Shown here piece after piece: positions 12,611 through 23,847 of a stretch of 64,000 nt of DNA. Origin of the DNA: Linnemannia hyalina (taxonomy: Eukaryota > Mortierellomycota > Mortierellomycetes > Mortierellales > Mortierellaceae); assembly GCA_019671135.1 (NCBI GenBank), contig JAHRHY010000015.1:62001-126000 (forward strand), given 5' to 3'. The notes under the pieces were generated by a model. The model was given only the letters and a program-made list of their open reading frames with translations. It did not search any database and was not told the DNA's origin. Position numbers and translations under genes: made by a program. How positions within the stretch are numbered: the stretch's first letter is position 1; every line of letters begins with the position of its first letter.

Positions 12611-12719
12611 ACAGATATCTCTACCCTACGTTTTACCTTTCATAGAAAAATAACAACACCCAACCGATACACTGGATAAGGAAACAAAATGCCAAAAATG
12701 CTTTTAATTAATGTGTTGT
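12611..12719. other. convergent 3' gap between NUP133 and the PP2C gene
   Basis: Only 109 bp separate two convergent stop codons, so the 3' UTRs are short or overlap. The gap is AT-rich, with GAAAAATAAC at about 12643. Confidence 0.5.
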
Positions 12720-15241
12720 CTATCGTCTTCTTGCTCTTGAGTGCTGGGCTTCGCTTTGCCACCGGTATTCTCGGAGTTCTTTGGACAGGTCAGGCATCTT
12801 GGCACCCCATGCTGGTAGTTTCACGACCTGTTCAGATATTGTTGAGGCAAAGGAGTACTTTGGATTAGTGACTATTTCATGTTATTCGCACAGCCGTTGT
12901 CAACACATGAGGGATAAGAAAAAAAAAGGACATACCATGACGGTGCAGTTATCCTCGGCCCCCAAATGTTCTGCAAGGTTCAAAACAAAGGCAGCGGCCT
13001 GGGTCGGGTTTTCTTCCAGCTTTACACAATCGACGACTTCCTGGTTGGACATGACGCTCGAGATGCCGTCCGAGATCAACACCATAAAAGCGGCCTCGCT
13101 GGCTTTGACGGTTCTGCGGATCAGCTCTGGCTCTGCAGAGACTCCAAAGGGTTTCATGGCAATGTCGCCCAGTGCTCGCGTGTTGGCCAGTTGTCCCAGG
13201 AACATGTTTTCGCCAAACGAGTCAGCGCTCACATATGCTGCCATTTTGCGGATACGGTCTAATATTTGAGAAAATGGTGGATAAGAATATGAGATGATGT
13301 TAATATCAAAAAGTAAAGCATTTGTTACTTCGAGCGCTTAAAATTGAAGGATTGTGGAGTATGCTCCTTACCAGCTTCTACAATGGCATCCGGGTGGTGG
13401 TCTGTGGTGAGTTGAATACTCTCGCCTCGAGGGGCTTCGCAGAGCAGGACACGGGTATCACCAACATGTGCCAGAATCAGATCCAGATCATCCTTTGTTT
13501 CCCAGAAGGCACCCTTCGATTGGACAATGACCACCGAAGCCGTGGAGCCGTCCTGATACTTGTCCCGGATCAGCTCTGCGTCGCACTGCAGGAAAGACAG
13601 ACAGAGTCGTTGTTCGAGCGTCATTGTCGTCGGGATGGGTGTTGGTGTTGCAGTCGCTGCCTTTTCCCGCTTCTCCTTCTCGGCGAGATCCTCTGCCCGA
13701 AGACTCAACGAGGCGTATTCGGATCGATCTGTCCCAAAGTAGGCTGTTGTTCCTCCTGGTAGGGGCGACGTCCTGTTCAAGTTCCTCCTCCTGATAATCT
13801 CAAAGGGGTCATCATCTTCGTCGTATTCATCCTCTTCTTCTTCTTCTTCCTGTGGCATTTCAACCCTAGGTTTGTTGGTTGCCGCGCGCTCCTTCTGGCT
13901 ACGCTGCTCTTCAGACAATGGCACCTCCGTCGGGGCTGGAGTAGGGCCTCTCAAAGCCGTCCCAGCAGCCGTCGCTTGACTCTCCAAAGTCTCCAATTCC
14001 TGGTTCTGCTCCTCCTCGGTGGCGTTCGGATGGGGTATAAAGATCATCGGTTTGACCTGCCCTCCCTTCCCTGGGATATGAACCTTCCGCTGCTGTCTCG
14101 CTCGATCTGCCGCATCTCTTGATCCCTTCGTCTCGAAATCCGCTGGTAAGAACGGTTCCAGAAAGTGAGGACGGAAGTTGCGAAAGTAACCTCCGAGTTT
14201 GCGAAGATCCTTGATCACCTTGGGGACCATCCCTGGTTTGGCGGCTTCGATATATACGTCCAAGTTGGCTTTCAGGTAGTCGGCGGTGTTGGATCCTCCG
14301 TGGCCGTCAAATATCGCAAAGTAGAAGAGGGTCTTCTGATCCGCATCCATCTGTGAGATCGCTCTTGTGCTGCTGTTGGTTGTTGTAGTGGATGCAGTCG
14401 TGGTGGTAGTGGGATCCGTCTCCAATTTCGGTGCGTCCAGGACAAGAACCTTGTATCGATCCTGGTTGTACTTGCGTTGACACCGTGTCGAACGGAGACC
14501 AACGATATCCCGATACTTATCAAGATGCACCCGTAAAGTGTCGCCCTGCGAGTTTTTCATGGCATAATAAGGCTGAGAGTACCGATCCGAGCTACTGCTA
14601 TGAAAAACTCGTCGTTCCCGAACCCGAATATGAAGAGGGCCTGAAGAACACGTTGTTGTCGAGTAGCAGGGTATGTGTGCTCGTCGTCCTGGCCCAGATC
14701 CTGCCAATCCAAAAGTGGGGTTGCGTTGGCGGCCCGATCGAGGTTGCTGTTGAGGAGAAAGATGCGCAAGCGGAATTAGAGATCCGACGACGTTGTTGGT
14801 AGCTGCGATATTGTTGCTGTTGCTGTTGGCCAGAAGGTCATTGGACGGTGTAGATTGGCGTTGTCGGCGATTGGAGTTATAGTTGCGGTATGCATGTCGT
14901 GAGAAAATTGCTGGAGATAAAGGCTCAGACGGTGGCGAGAGCCGCAATGATGGTGAAGGCAATTGCGTTTGTTGGGATCTAAATAAATTGGTTGGCGCTC
15001 CGATTGTCGTCGATATTGTTGTGGTTGTGGGAGAGCTTGCGATGGTCGATCGACGGTGGTGGTGAAATTGAAGGGTTTGCCTGCTGGACCCTGAACAAGT
15101 CGATGCGGATCGGCGAGGGATAATTGACGATGATGGACTGAGCGTCGTCTTGGTTGAGAAGAAGGTTACTGGGAGAATTGGGTACAGACGGGAGGCTCGA
15201 GCTGCTTGACGACCCACGGTGGACGGGAGAGGGAAGATCAT
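12720..15241 (-). CDS. PP2C-type Ser/Thr phosphatase, probably mitochondrial (Ptc6-like)
   Basis: Metal-dependent protein phosphatase. Three exons (13372-15241, 12936-13258, 12720-12827) give about 766 residues. The first 45 residues are rich in Arg, Ser and Thr with few acidic residues, like a mitochondrial presequence. A long low-complexity Ser/Thr/Asn/Gln region follows to about residue 230. PP2C motifs are QRKYNQDRYKV, FAIFDGHGGSNTA (about residue 312), LAHVGDTRVLLCE, TTDHHPD, ANTRALGDIAMKPFG, LISDGISSVMSNQE and GAEDNCTVMV. These supply the metal-binding aspartates. An insert of about 180 residues, very acidic in places, splits the catalytic core near residues 360-540. The resemblance to yeast mitochondrial Ptc6/Aup1 is from motif memory; Ptc5 is an alternative. 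Confidence 0.87.
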
Positions 15242-16248
15242 TGAGTTCAGACCGAAGGGAGATCAGCCTTTTGGAAAGTCAGTTGGTCGGTCTGCGCGAT
15301 GGAAAGTGTAGGGAAAAGCAGAGAAGCAAAGAGGAGGGAGATGGTGCAAGGGAGGATGAGAGATGGAAGTAAACGAAGGAGTGAAAGGAGAGCGAGAGAG
15401 GGAGTGGGGATGAACTAAGCGATTATAGTGAGGGGATGGGGATGGAATCACTCACAACATGTGAGCCTTAGCCAAAGTGACTGTTCGTGCCCCACGAAAA
15501 TGATGCGTGTGAAAAAGAAGCCGTGCCACGAATAATTACGCGTCGTGATCCAGATAGAGTGATCATACAAGACGCGTTCTCGCGTTGGACTTCTTTTGCT
15601 GTTTGTTACATAACCACGCGTGTAGTGTACGATAATAGAAATGCTCCTCGGTCGAAGTGACAGGCTCATTCTTACTCCATCTCAAAATAGAGTGCCCAAC
15701 CTGGATGCGCATGCCTAACAAACGCCGACAAAATCTATCGTGCTTTTTTCACGGACTCATTTTAATTGGTGTATCTATTCAGTATTAACAGATAAGCACC
15801 TCCTTATTTTTCAAATGCGTATTGACAAGGCAAGGCAAAAGTATAGAGGGAAGGGGCATTTTAACGAAGAACGGTGCGAAGCTGTCTAGGCCATATACAA
15901 AGGACAGCCGCTCTGAATCCCGTCGCATCCTGGATAGCCTTTCTTATCCTGGCTCCTTGATCTCTTCGTTTCTGCCCATCTCTTTTTTTTTGTCCACACG
16001 GACTCTTTTTTTTTCTCTGCATCGTCCTTTCTCTTGCAACTCCTACCTTTCTTGTTTTTGCCTCCCTTTTGTTTTCTTCTCTCTACCTGTACTTCCTGGT
16101 CCACTCCCTCGCAGCGTCGCCCAGTCTTTTGCTTCGCCATACCCTCAAACCTTTTACGGTCTTATCCACAGATCCAACTGACCTTCACCTTCCTGTCTCA
16201 ACATTCACAAACAATCTTTACCTACCAACAACTCAAGCCAACATCAAC
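15242..16248. promoter_or_regulatory. divergent intergenic region, PP2C / membrane-protein genes
   Basis: About 1 kb lies between divergent starts. From about 15260 to 15420 the + strand is purine-rich, reading as a pyrimidine-rich leader of the PP2C gene. From about 15940 to 16100 the + strand is strongly pyrimidine-rich and precedes the membrane-protein gene. The middle (15450-15800) holds nothing recognisable. Confidence 0.5.
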
Positions 16249-17560
16249 ATGAAGACCCTATCGGATTCCAAAAACTCCAACTCGTTTGAGTTGGTGTCCA
16301 TCGACGACCATTCCCAGTTGGATGCTTCGACCTCAGAACCAACACACCCAGCACCATCACCCAAACCACAGGGCTGTTGCTCAATCTCTCCAAAAGGTCG
16401 ACTCATCGCCCTCGCCGGTTATCTTCTGGTACATGCCTCCCCCGAACCTTCCCATAATGTTGGATAACTTACTTCTCATGCACCTAGCGTCTTTCACTCC
16501 TTACTATTTTCACTTTACTCTCTCTGACATGTACCATTGCTCATCTCTATTTTTATTTGCATCCACCATGGTATCACCAACAACCTTCCAACGATTAGAT
16601 TGCTGGGCTTTCGAGTCTTTACTTTTGCCTCGTCCAGGCTGGTATGGACACGATCCAGATTTGCGACTCTATCGCTAACTGCATGCTGTTCTCAACCCAG
16701 GGTTGGCCTGCCATGGGCGAACAAAGTATTGACCTTTTGGTCATGTCCTACATCTCTGGCATCATCTCTGTTGTCGGTGGTATCCTTGGAGCCTTTGGGA
16801 TCCTTGCCGCCTATAAGGTAAAACTACGATTGTTGACGAGGGGAGAGAGAGAAAGAGAGAGAATGAAGGGATGGAGGGTTGGCGCCCCCTTGGCTAATTT
16901 TGTTTGTCTCTGCCTCTGTGTCCCTGTGTAAAAATACCGGTGGTGCATGGCATGGGAGGGAGACAGAAGGGGCAAAAGGGAGTAGAGTAAAGGATATAAA
17001 GATGCAATGAAGGAAAGGGCGCCCTGCATTGGATAGGGATAAAATGGTGTTCTCCAGGGCACTGGCTGCTTCCGACCAACCCATTAACCATATCCTAACG
17101 TTTCATCCACTTTCTAGGAGTCGTCTACTATGGTACGGTTTTTTGCCAAAGCCTGGTGGATCATGATTGGCGTGTTCCTTGGATCGACCGCATTGACTCT
17201 CTTCCTGACGGTCATCCACAGGGCCCGCTTCCTCGACCAATGCAGCCTTGAGCACGATGCTGTTCGCGGTACCTCTGAGTGCGGTGCCATGTATGTTGCA
17301 GCTCTGCTTGGTTCCGTCATCGGATGCCTCATCGGTGTAACCATGATCGTAAGTTCATGAATTTATTCTATCGTAGCTTTGCATGCATACCTTGGATCTC
17401 CGCTTGTATGGGCAATTCTAACGTTATTATCTTTGCTGCTGTTCTTTGTAATGTTATTTAGTGGTGCTATGGTGAAGATGTGGTCCGCTACTCGATCGAG
17501 CTTGGTGCACGCAAGGTCAAGGAACGACGCATCAACAACAACAGCACGTATAACCCATAG
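16249..17560 (+). CDS. small multi-pass membrane protein, function unknown
   Basis: Four exons (16249-16428, 16638-16817, 17118-17348, 17462-17560) give about 229 residues. The N-terminal 45 residues are polar and Ser/Pro-rich. Hydrophobic segments follow: a weak one at RLIALAGYLLAG, then MSYISGIISVVGGILGAFGI, WWIMIGVFLGSTALTLFLTV and YVAALLGSVIGCLIGVTMI. Three to four membrane spans are likely, with Cys residues in the loops (ICDSIANC, DQCSLEHD, SECG) that could pair outside the cytosol. The tail is basic (ARKVKERR). I do not recognise the family; the layout resembles tetraspan-like proteins without the tetraspanin CCG motif. The first donor, GTACAT, is weak, but the join stays in frame. Confidence 0.75.
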
Positions 17561-18010
17561 CTCAAAACTCGTCCATTGACGATGACGTTTCTACTATCTA
17601 TCTACTACATACAATTAAAGATCTACATTGATATACCATTGCGTGTGCGGGAATGGGAAACCAACAAGAGTTATACGTGAATGGGCTTGGTTGAGTAGGA
17701 TAGGATGTGCGTTAATAATCATGGGGAGTGGCTTGACTTGATCGAGAGATAGAATGCAAGGACGATAAGCGATTGTGCTGGGCATGAAGTTGGTGTTGGA
17801 TGAGGCTGAGACGATTTTTTTTCAGTTCTGTGTTCTGTCGCGCCTCGTTCCTCCTTCCTCTTACTTGAGTCGCTCACTCCTTTTCCTATCTTCCTACGTC
17901 CTCATTCACTCCTCTCCTCTCTTACACTCATTCATTCCATTCCTTTCTTCTCTCTTCTTTCTTCATTTCACAACAACAACTCATTCCTTCCCTTCACTTC
18001 AGTTCACACC
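17561..18010 (+). promoter_or_regulatory. upstream region and leader of ZWF1
   Basis: This 450-bp gap separates two co-oriented genes. The first half should contain the 3' end of the membrane-protein gene (ATTAAA at about 17613). From about 17845 to 18000 the sequence is a long pyrimidine-rich tract leading into the CACC-ATG of the dehydrogenase gene. Confidence 0.5.
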
Positions 18011-20043
18011 ATGTCTGAACCAGCAGAGACAACACAGGCCAACAAGCACCTTTATACAGTTATCGGTAAGACAAATAAACAAAACACCCAACCAAACCGT
18101 GAGAACTTCCAACCTTCTTTACGCGTTTACCGCTTATCTTCATGCTCCCGGCCATTTTCTTCCTAACTTTTTTCTGTGACGACCATAGTGTTGGGTGCAT
18201 CTGGAGATCTGGCCAAGAAGAAGACCTTCCCCGCCCTCTTTGGTCTCTACAAGAACCACTACCTGGACGCTAACACCCAAATCATCGGGTATGCACGCAC
18301 CAAGATGGACCAATCCACCTTTGAAGGCCACGTCTCCAAGTACATCAAGCTCAAGACTGACGAGGACAAGGAAGCATTGTCCAAATTCCTCAAGCTCTGC
18401 TCCTACCAGGATGGTCAGTACGACAAGGACAAAGATTTCCAGGTCTTGGAAACGGCGATCGAGAAACTCGAGAAGTCGTCTGGGGCGACTGCTCGTCTCT
18501 TCTACATGGCCTTGCCGCCCTCGGTCTTCATCCCTGTCGCGACCAGCATCAAGCATAACAACTACAAGAAGGGTGTTATTACCCGTTTGATCGTCGAGAA
18601 GCCCTTTGGAATGGATTTGGAGAGCTCCCGCAAGCTGGCCAAGGACCTTGGTGCCCTCTTTACTGAGGAAGAGGTAAAACGCTTAAAAAAATGGAAACTT
18701 ATGTTCGTCATCACATGCGTGTGTGTGTGAGAAAGGGGGATTCATTTTAATCGAGTTGCATGATAAATGTTACTCACACTCACTAACGCCCTGTTCTTTT
18801 TATTCTCTCACGATTGCAACTGTGTGTCATTTGTCATATTTACATTAGATCTACCGTATTGACCACTACCTTGGTAAGGAGATGGTCAAGAACCTGATGA
18901 TTCTTCGCTTTGCCAATGTCATCTTTGGCTCAGTCTGGAACCGACACAGCATCGACAACATTCAGATCACCTTCAAGGAAAAGATCGGTACCGCCGGCCG
19001 TGGTGGCTACTTTGACGAGTTTGGCATCATCCGCGATGTCATGCAAAACCGTACGTTATCTTGCATGTTATGCTGCTATTGCATGTTTTACTTTGTTTTT
19101 CTTGCTATGGCAAATACTGACCCAATATGCCTCTCTGCATATTCACGTAAAATTAGATCTACTGCAGATTTTGTCTCTCATCGCCATGGAGCCACCAGTT
19201 TCGCTTGGCGCTGAAGATGTTCGCGACGAGAAGGTACATAGAACGGTACCATTTAATTGCATGTTAATCCTCAATCATTTCATCTGATAAGGATACTAAT
19301 GCTTTCTATCTAAATGGATTAAGGTCAAGGTTTTGAGGTACATCCCTCCAATTGCCAAGGGCGACGTCTTGACGGGCCAGTACACCAAGAGCGAGGACGG
19401 CAAGGAGCCCGGTTATCTCGACGACCCTACGGTCCCCAAAGGCAGCAAGACCCCTACCTATGCCGCCGCGACGCTCTTTATCCAGAACGAGCGCTGGACC
19501 GGTGTTCCCTTCATCCTGAAGTGTGGCAAAGCCCTGGACCAGCAAAAGACCGAGATCAGAATCCAGTTCAAGGAGGTCTCTGGAAATATGTTTACCAACC
19601 TCGCCAGGAACGAGATTGTGATCCGTGTCCAACCCAACGAGGCTGTCTACGTCAAGATCATGAACAAGGAACCTGGCCTGGGCATGAAGACTGTCATCTC
19701 AGACTTGGATCTCTCCTACTCTAGCCGCTTCGACAATGCTGTGATCCCAGAGGCCTACGAGTCTCTGATCCTGGACTCGCTGAACGGCGACCACTCCAAC
19801 TTTGTGAGAGATGACGAGTTGGATGCTGCGTGGAAGATCTTTACGCCCATCCTGAAGACGATTGACAAGGGCGAGATCGCACCTATTCCGTATGCGTTCG
19901 GCAGTCGCGGTCCTCAGGGCGTTACCGAGTTTGTGGCCAAGCATGGATATGAGAGGTCCAACCAGGAGTATGTCTGGCCTAGCCACTCTGAGGCATCTGT
20001 TGCCGCCAAGGGCCAAGACCAGAAGGTCAAGCCCAGCTCTTGA
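18011..20043 (+). CDS. ZWF1: glucose-6-phosphate 1-dehydrogenase
   Basis: NADP-dependent oxidation of glucose 6-phosphate to 6-phosphogluconolactone, the entry step of the oxidative pentose phosphate pathway, in the cytosol. Five exons (18011-18065, 18189-18673, 18849-19050, 19157-19233, 19324-20043) give 512 residues, close to the 505 of the yeast enzyme. The nucleotide-binding motif [10 protein letters not shown] starts just after the first intron. The active-site signature RIDHYLGKE follows intron 2, and EKPFG is present before it. The start sits in a good CACCATG context. All diagnostic residues are intact. It is the main NADPH source for lipid synthesis in oleaginous fungi; that point is general knowledge, not shown by the sequence. 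Confidence 0.97.
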
Positions 20044-20088
20044 ACATAGCACAATTTTCTTTTCTCCTAGCCTACTACTCCTTCATAA

Positions 20089-20094
20089 AATAAA
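20089..20094 (+). terminator. probable poly(A) signal of ZWF1
   Basis: AATAAA lies about 45 nt after the ZWF1 stop. The convergent ribosomal protein gene ends at 20199. Confidence 0.5.
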
Positions 20095-20198
20095 AACTTC
20101 TTTTTGATTTCTGATGTTTTCTGAATTCTTTATTCTTTGATAAGAGATAAGGAAGGGGGGTTTCAAGAAGTGTGCTCAAGTGAAGTGAGACGGGAGAT

Positions 20199-21418
20199 TT
20201 ACTCCTCATCCTCCTCCTCCTCGCCCTTGGAGGCAGCGGCAGCAGCGCGCTTTCTCTTGACACGACCGGCACGTCCACCACCGTAGGGGGAGGTGAGCGA
20301 GAAGTCAATGTGCTTCTGGGAGTCGAGACGGACAACGAAGGAGGGGATGTCGACGACCTGCTTACCGACGCTATTTTTTTTGTCATTGGAGGTAAATGAG
20401 AAAGACGAGGTGAGTAAAGGAGCGAGAAATTCAAAGGCAATGCTTGCCCAGTTCCATATCGGTTGCCTGAAAAGAGCAACGTAATGCCAACATACCGAAT
20501 GTGACGCTGACGGATCAAGACACGGGCGTGGTGGATGGACTTGGCAAGACCGAGCTTGAAGACCTGGGTCTGGAGGCGACGCTCCAAGAAATCCTCGATC
20601 TTCAAGGCCAAGACGTAATCCAACTTCATCTTGTCCTCGTCCAAGACACCGATGCGGACCAAGCGGCGAATCAATGCGTTACCCTCGAAGAGGCGACGGG
20701 GGTCCTTGTCCTCCAAGGTCAAGAGCTCACGGGCAGCACGACGGATGTTGGACAGGGTGAAACCAATGCGCCAGATCTCGCGCTTGTTACGGAGACCGTA
20801 CTCTCCGACGAGCTTCAACTCCTGGTCGAGACGGGCGGCCTCGAAGGGACGACGGGGGACCTTGTAGGTCTTTGAGCAGTTCTTGGGAGCTCCGGAAGGC
20901 ACTGCGAGAAAAAGAAAATTTGATTGAGTTGAAGGGGGTGGATTTTTTTTTGATGTTAGTTGAGATCTTGAATCGTGCTCATTCCTCCAACAGGAGTCCA
21001 ACAACGTCTTCGAAGCAGCAAATAGAAAAAGAAGACCCAAGAGTAGGAAAGGACTGCATGGAATCGTCAAGTCGAGGAAAGACACTCCAGAGTTGAGAGA
21101 AGTACAGAGCTGGGTTTGTTCTGCAAGAAGGTGACTAGGCCGAACCAAGCTTTGATTTCGAATGTGAGGGTTCTAGATCAATAGCTGGGATCAATATGCC
21201 ATCCTTGTCTTTTCGTCTTCCTTCAGATCCAAATGTCTGTTTCCTCCTCTCATGCTCTAAATAGTGATGATGCTTCCTCTCTTCCTATGACGATTCCTGA
21301 AGTAGCCCCTTCTTCATCCTGTTGTTGTGCTCTCGTTCTTTCTCGTATTTGCTGATCTCTGAGTTTGTTGTCCCAATGACATTCAGTGAATCAGCGAATC
21401 CCGTCTGCTTTAATTACT
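20199..21418 (-). CDS. RPS9: 40S ribosomal protein uS4 (Rps9)
   Basis: Small-subunit ribosomal protein, one of the early rRNA binders. The two large exons (20496-20901 and 20199-20370) encode everything after the first base of the start codon. They show [60 protein letters not shown] and [10 protein letters not shown], then an acidic tail (EEEEDEE). The exon at 20901 begins with TG, so the ATG must be split. The best donor is at 21418, where ...TTTCACCA is followed by GTAATT; splicing gives CACC-ATG-CCT. The total is then 192 residues, as expected for the family. The core is certain; the 516-nt first intron is an inference from phase and Kozak context. Confidence 0.93.
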
Positions 21419-21654
21419 GGTGAAAAGTGAAAGAAGGAGCCAGCCTTGACCACAGCCTGATCGTCTTTATTGAAGACAGAAAAAAATTTCAATGTCATTA
21501 AGGGTGTCTATTCTTGATCAGGTGACATCTCACCTATCCTTCGGAAAATGGGCGCCCTGATAACCGCCGAAGAAGAAAGGGCCGTCCTGATCCTTTCAAC
21601 TCCACCCACCCCTCCTCCACTTCATCCCTCTCATCACACAACCCCTCCACAACC
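21419..21654. promoter_or_regulatory. compact divergent promoter, RPS9 / HEM13
   Basis: Only about 236 bp separate the inferred first exon base of RPS9 from the HEM13 start codon. Both promoters must share it. The HEM13 leader side (21598-21652) is C-rich and pyrimidine-rich. No specific element is assigned. Confidence 0.5.
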
Positions 21655-23598
21655 ATGGCTCACTTTGCCAGGTCAACATCCTTGCGCAGCCTGTCTCGTG
21701 CCACTGGTACGAACACCCTTCCTTCTCTGCCATGGCAGCCCCGGTTGTGTTTCCGTGTGAGCATACATTGTCGATCAGTCACTCACTCAGGCACCAGCTA
21801 ACCTAACTCCGTTTCTACCTTTTTTTTTTCGCGACCCTTTTTCATTTTTCTCGATAAAAGCCCGAGTAGAGCTTGCGTCCTCCAGGTCGTAAGTGAACCT
21901 TCTCAATGCCTTTGTGAATACTCAATTGATCCCTTCTTCAAGCGCCAACTATCCGCGAGTATGAAAATTGACTCTCCTTCCTCCTCGCCTCCTCTCCTTT
22001 CCCCTTTCCCTTCCTCTCCCGGGAACAAAACTCACTTTGTTACAATCAATTAGATCATTGTCGCGTGTAGCTTCAAACGCTCAGAGCAGGGCATACTCCT
22101 CTGCACCACCCAAGGCAACTCAGAAGTCCTCTATGTCTGGAAAGACCTTTACCGCCCTCGGACTTGCCGCTGCCGCTGCCGCCTTCTGGAGCCAAAAGCC
22201 TGCTGTACGTTCACACCCATTTTTCCCGTTTCAACCGTTCAAATCAAACATACGATCTTTCTCGTCTCGATCTGGGATGACTTGAAGAGGGGCGAGACAT
22301 ACGTGCATAAAGCGCGTTTTTGTTGACACATCTTGTAAAACAGAAATAGTGAGCCGGCACAACTAATCCAGGAATGGTATCGATTCCGAACTAACCAGTT
22401 GGTACCCAAAACACTCATAACATACGACGGATAGATCCAGACCGTTGAGTGTGAGGCACCACCCAAGAAGGACGAGAAGAAGAAGTCAATCAAGACCGCA
22501 GAGGACGACAAGAAGCGTGTAAGGAGAGCATATCTTTTACTTCAATTGGTCTATGGTTCCAGCATGATCGTCTTTCAAGGTGACACGTACCACTTTTGCC
22601 TTAACCGTCGTCCCCTCTTTCTTTGTTGTCAAAAATAGAAACTTGAGGGATTGACCCCCGATTCACCTATGCGTTTGAGGATGGAGGCGTTCAACAAGCA
22701 GCTGCAGGCCGAGATCACAGCCCGCCTGGAGAAGCTGGATGGCGTCGGCAAGTTCAAGGTCGATTCATGGAACAGAGTCGAGGGAGGCGATGGTATCTCG
22801 ATGGTCATGCAGGACGGTAAAGTCTTTGAGAAGGCCGGCGTCGGTGTATCGGTCGTCTACGGCATGTTGCCCCCCGCGGCTGTGGCCCAGATGCGTGCTC
22901 AACACCCCAACATTGCGGCGACCAAGGAGTCAATGCCCTTCTTTGCGACTGGCATCTCGTGTGTCATCCACCCCCATAACCCCAACGCCCCCACCGTCCA
23001 CTTTAATTACAGATACTTTGAGCTCGGAAGCGAAGATGGCGGCGAGCCTGTCTCGTGGTGGTTCGGAGGTGGATGTGATCTTACCCCTACGATCCTCTAC
23101 GAAGAGGACGCTGTTCATTTCCATCGGGTGATCAAGGAGGCTTGCGACAAGCACGACCCACGCTACTACCGCGATTTCAAGAAATGGTGCGACGAGTACT
23201 TTTATATCCCCCACCGCAACGAGCGTCGCGGAGTCGGTGGTATCTTCTTTGACGACCTGGACGACAAGAAGCCTGATGAGCTCTTTGCATTCGTCCAGAC
23301 CTGTGGAAAGGCCTTCCTCGACCAATATGTCCCCATCATGGAGAGGAGAAAAGACATGCCCTTCTCGGACGCCGACAAGCACTGGCAGCAGATCCGTCGT
23401 GGCCGGTATGTTGAGTTCAACTTGGTTTATGATCGCGGTACCAAGTTTGGACTGTTGACCCCCGGTGCTCGTATCGAGAGTATTCTGATGACCATGCCCT
23501 TGACCGCCAGGTGGGAGTACATGCACGAGCCCGATCTCAAGGCCCATGCCAAACTCATGGAAACCCTCCGCGTCCCTCGCGAGTGGATTCCTTTGTAA
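21655..23598 (+). CDS. HEM13: oxygen-dependent coproporphyrinogen III oxidase with mitochondrial presequence
   Basis: Oxidative decarboxylation of coproporphyrinogen III to protoporphyrinogen IX in haem synthesis. Five exons (21655-21706, 21861-21888, 22054-22204, 22441-22518, 22639-23598) give about 422 residues. The catalytic part starts near residue 115. It carries FFATGISCVIHP, VSWWFGGGCDLTP, the signature KKWCDEYFYIPHRNERRG followed by VGGIFFDD, and RRGRYVEFNLVYDRGTKFGL. The first 60 residues are rich in Arg, Ser and Ala (FARSTSLRSLSRAT, SRVASNAQSRAYSS). A hydrophobic Ala-rich stretch (TALGLAAAAAAFW) follows, then a Lys-rich linker. This is a bipartite presequence of the kind used for the intermembrane space. 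Yeast Hem13 is cytosolic and lacks it. It is divergent from RPS9. Confidence 0.95.
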
Positions 23599-23847
23599 AT
23601 TTTTCTTTCCCCTTCATTATCCGACTAGACCTTCTTTTCTTTCATTTCTCTTACATTATTTTGGCCCTTATTAAAACATATCCTTGCAGGCTTGCACAAC
23701 TTTGTCTGGCAGACTGAAAAAATCGATCCGTGATGCGAATGATGCTGTATCAATGTATGTTTAATAGGCCTGAAAAATGTATGTAGTGCTCCCTTCGGAA
23801 TCCCTCCTCCCCCGATCTCCTGTTCCTTACTTCAAGTCGACTCCTGC

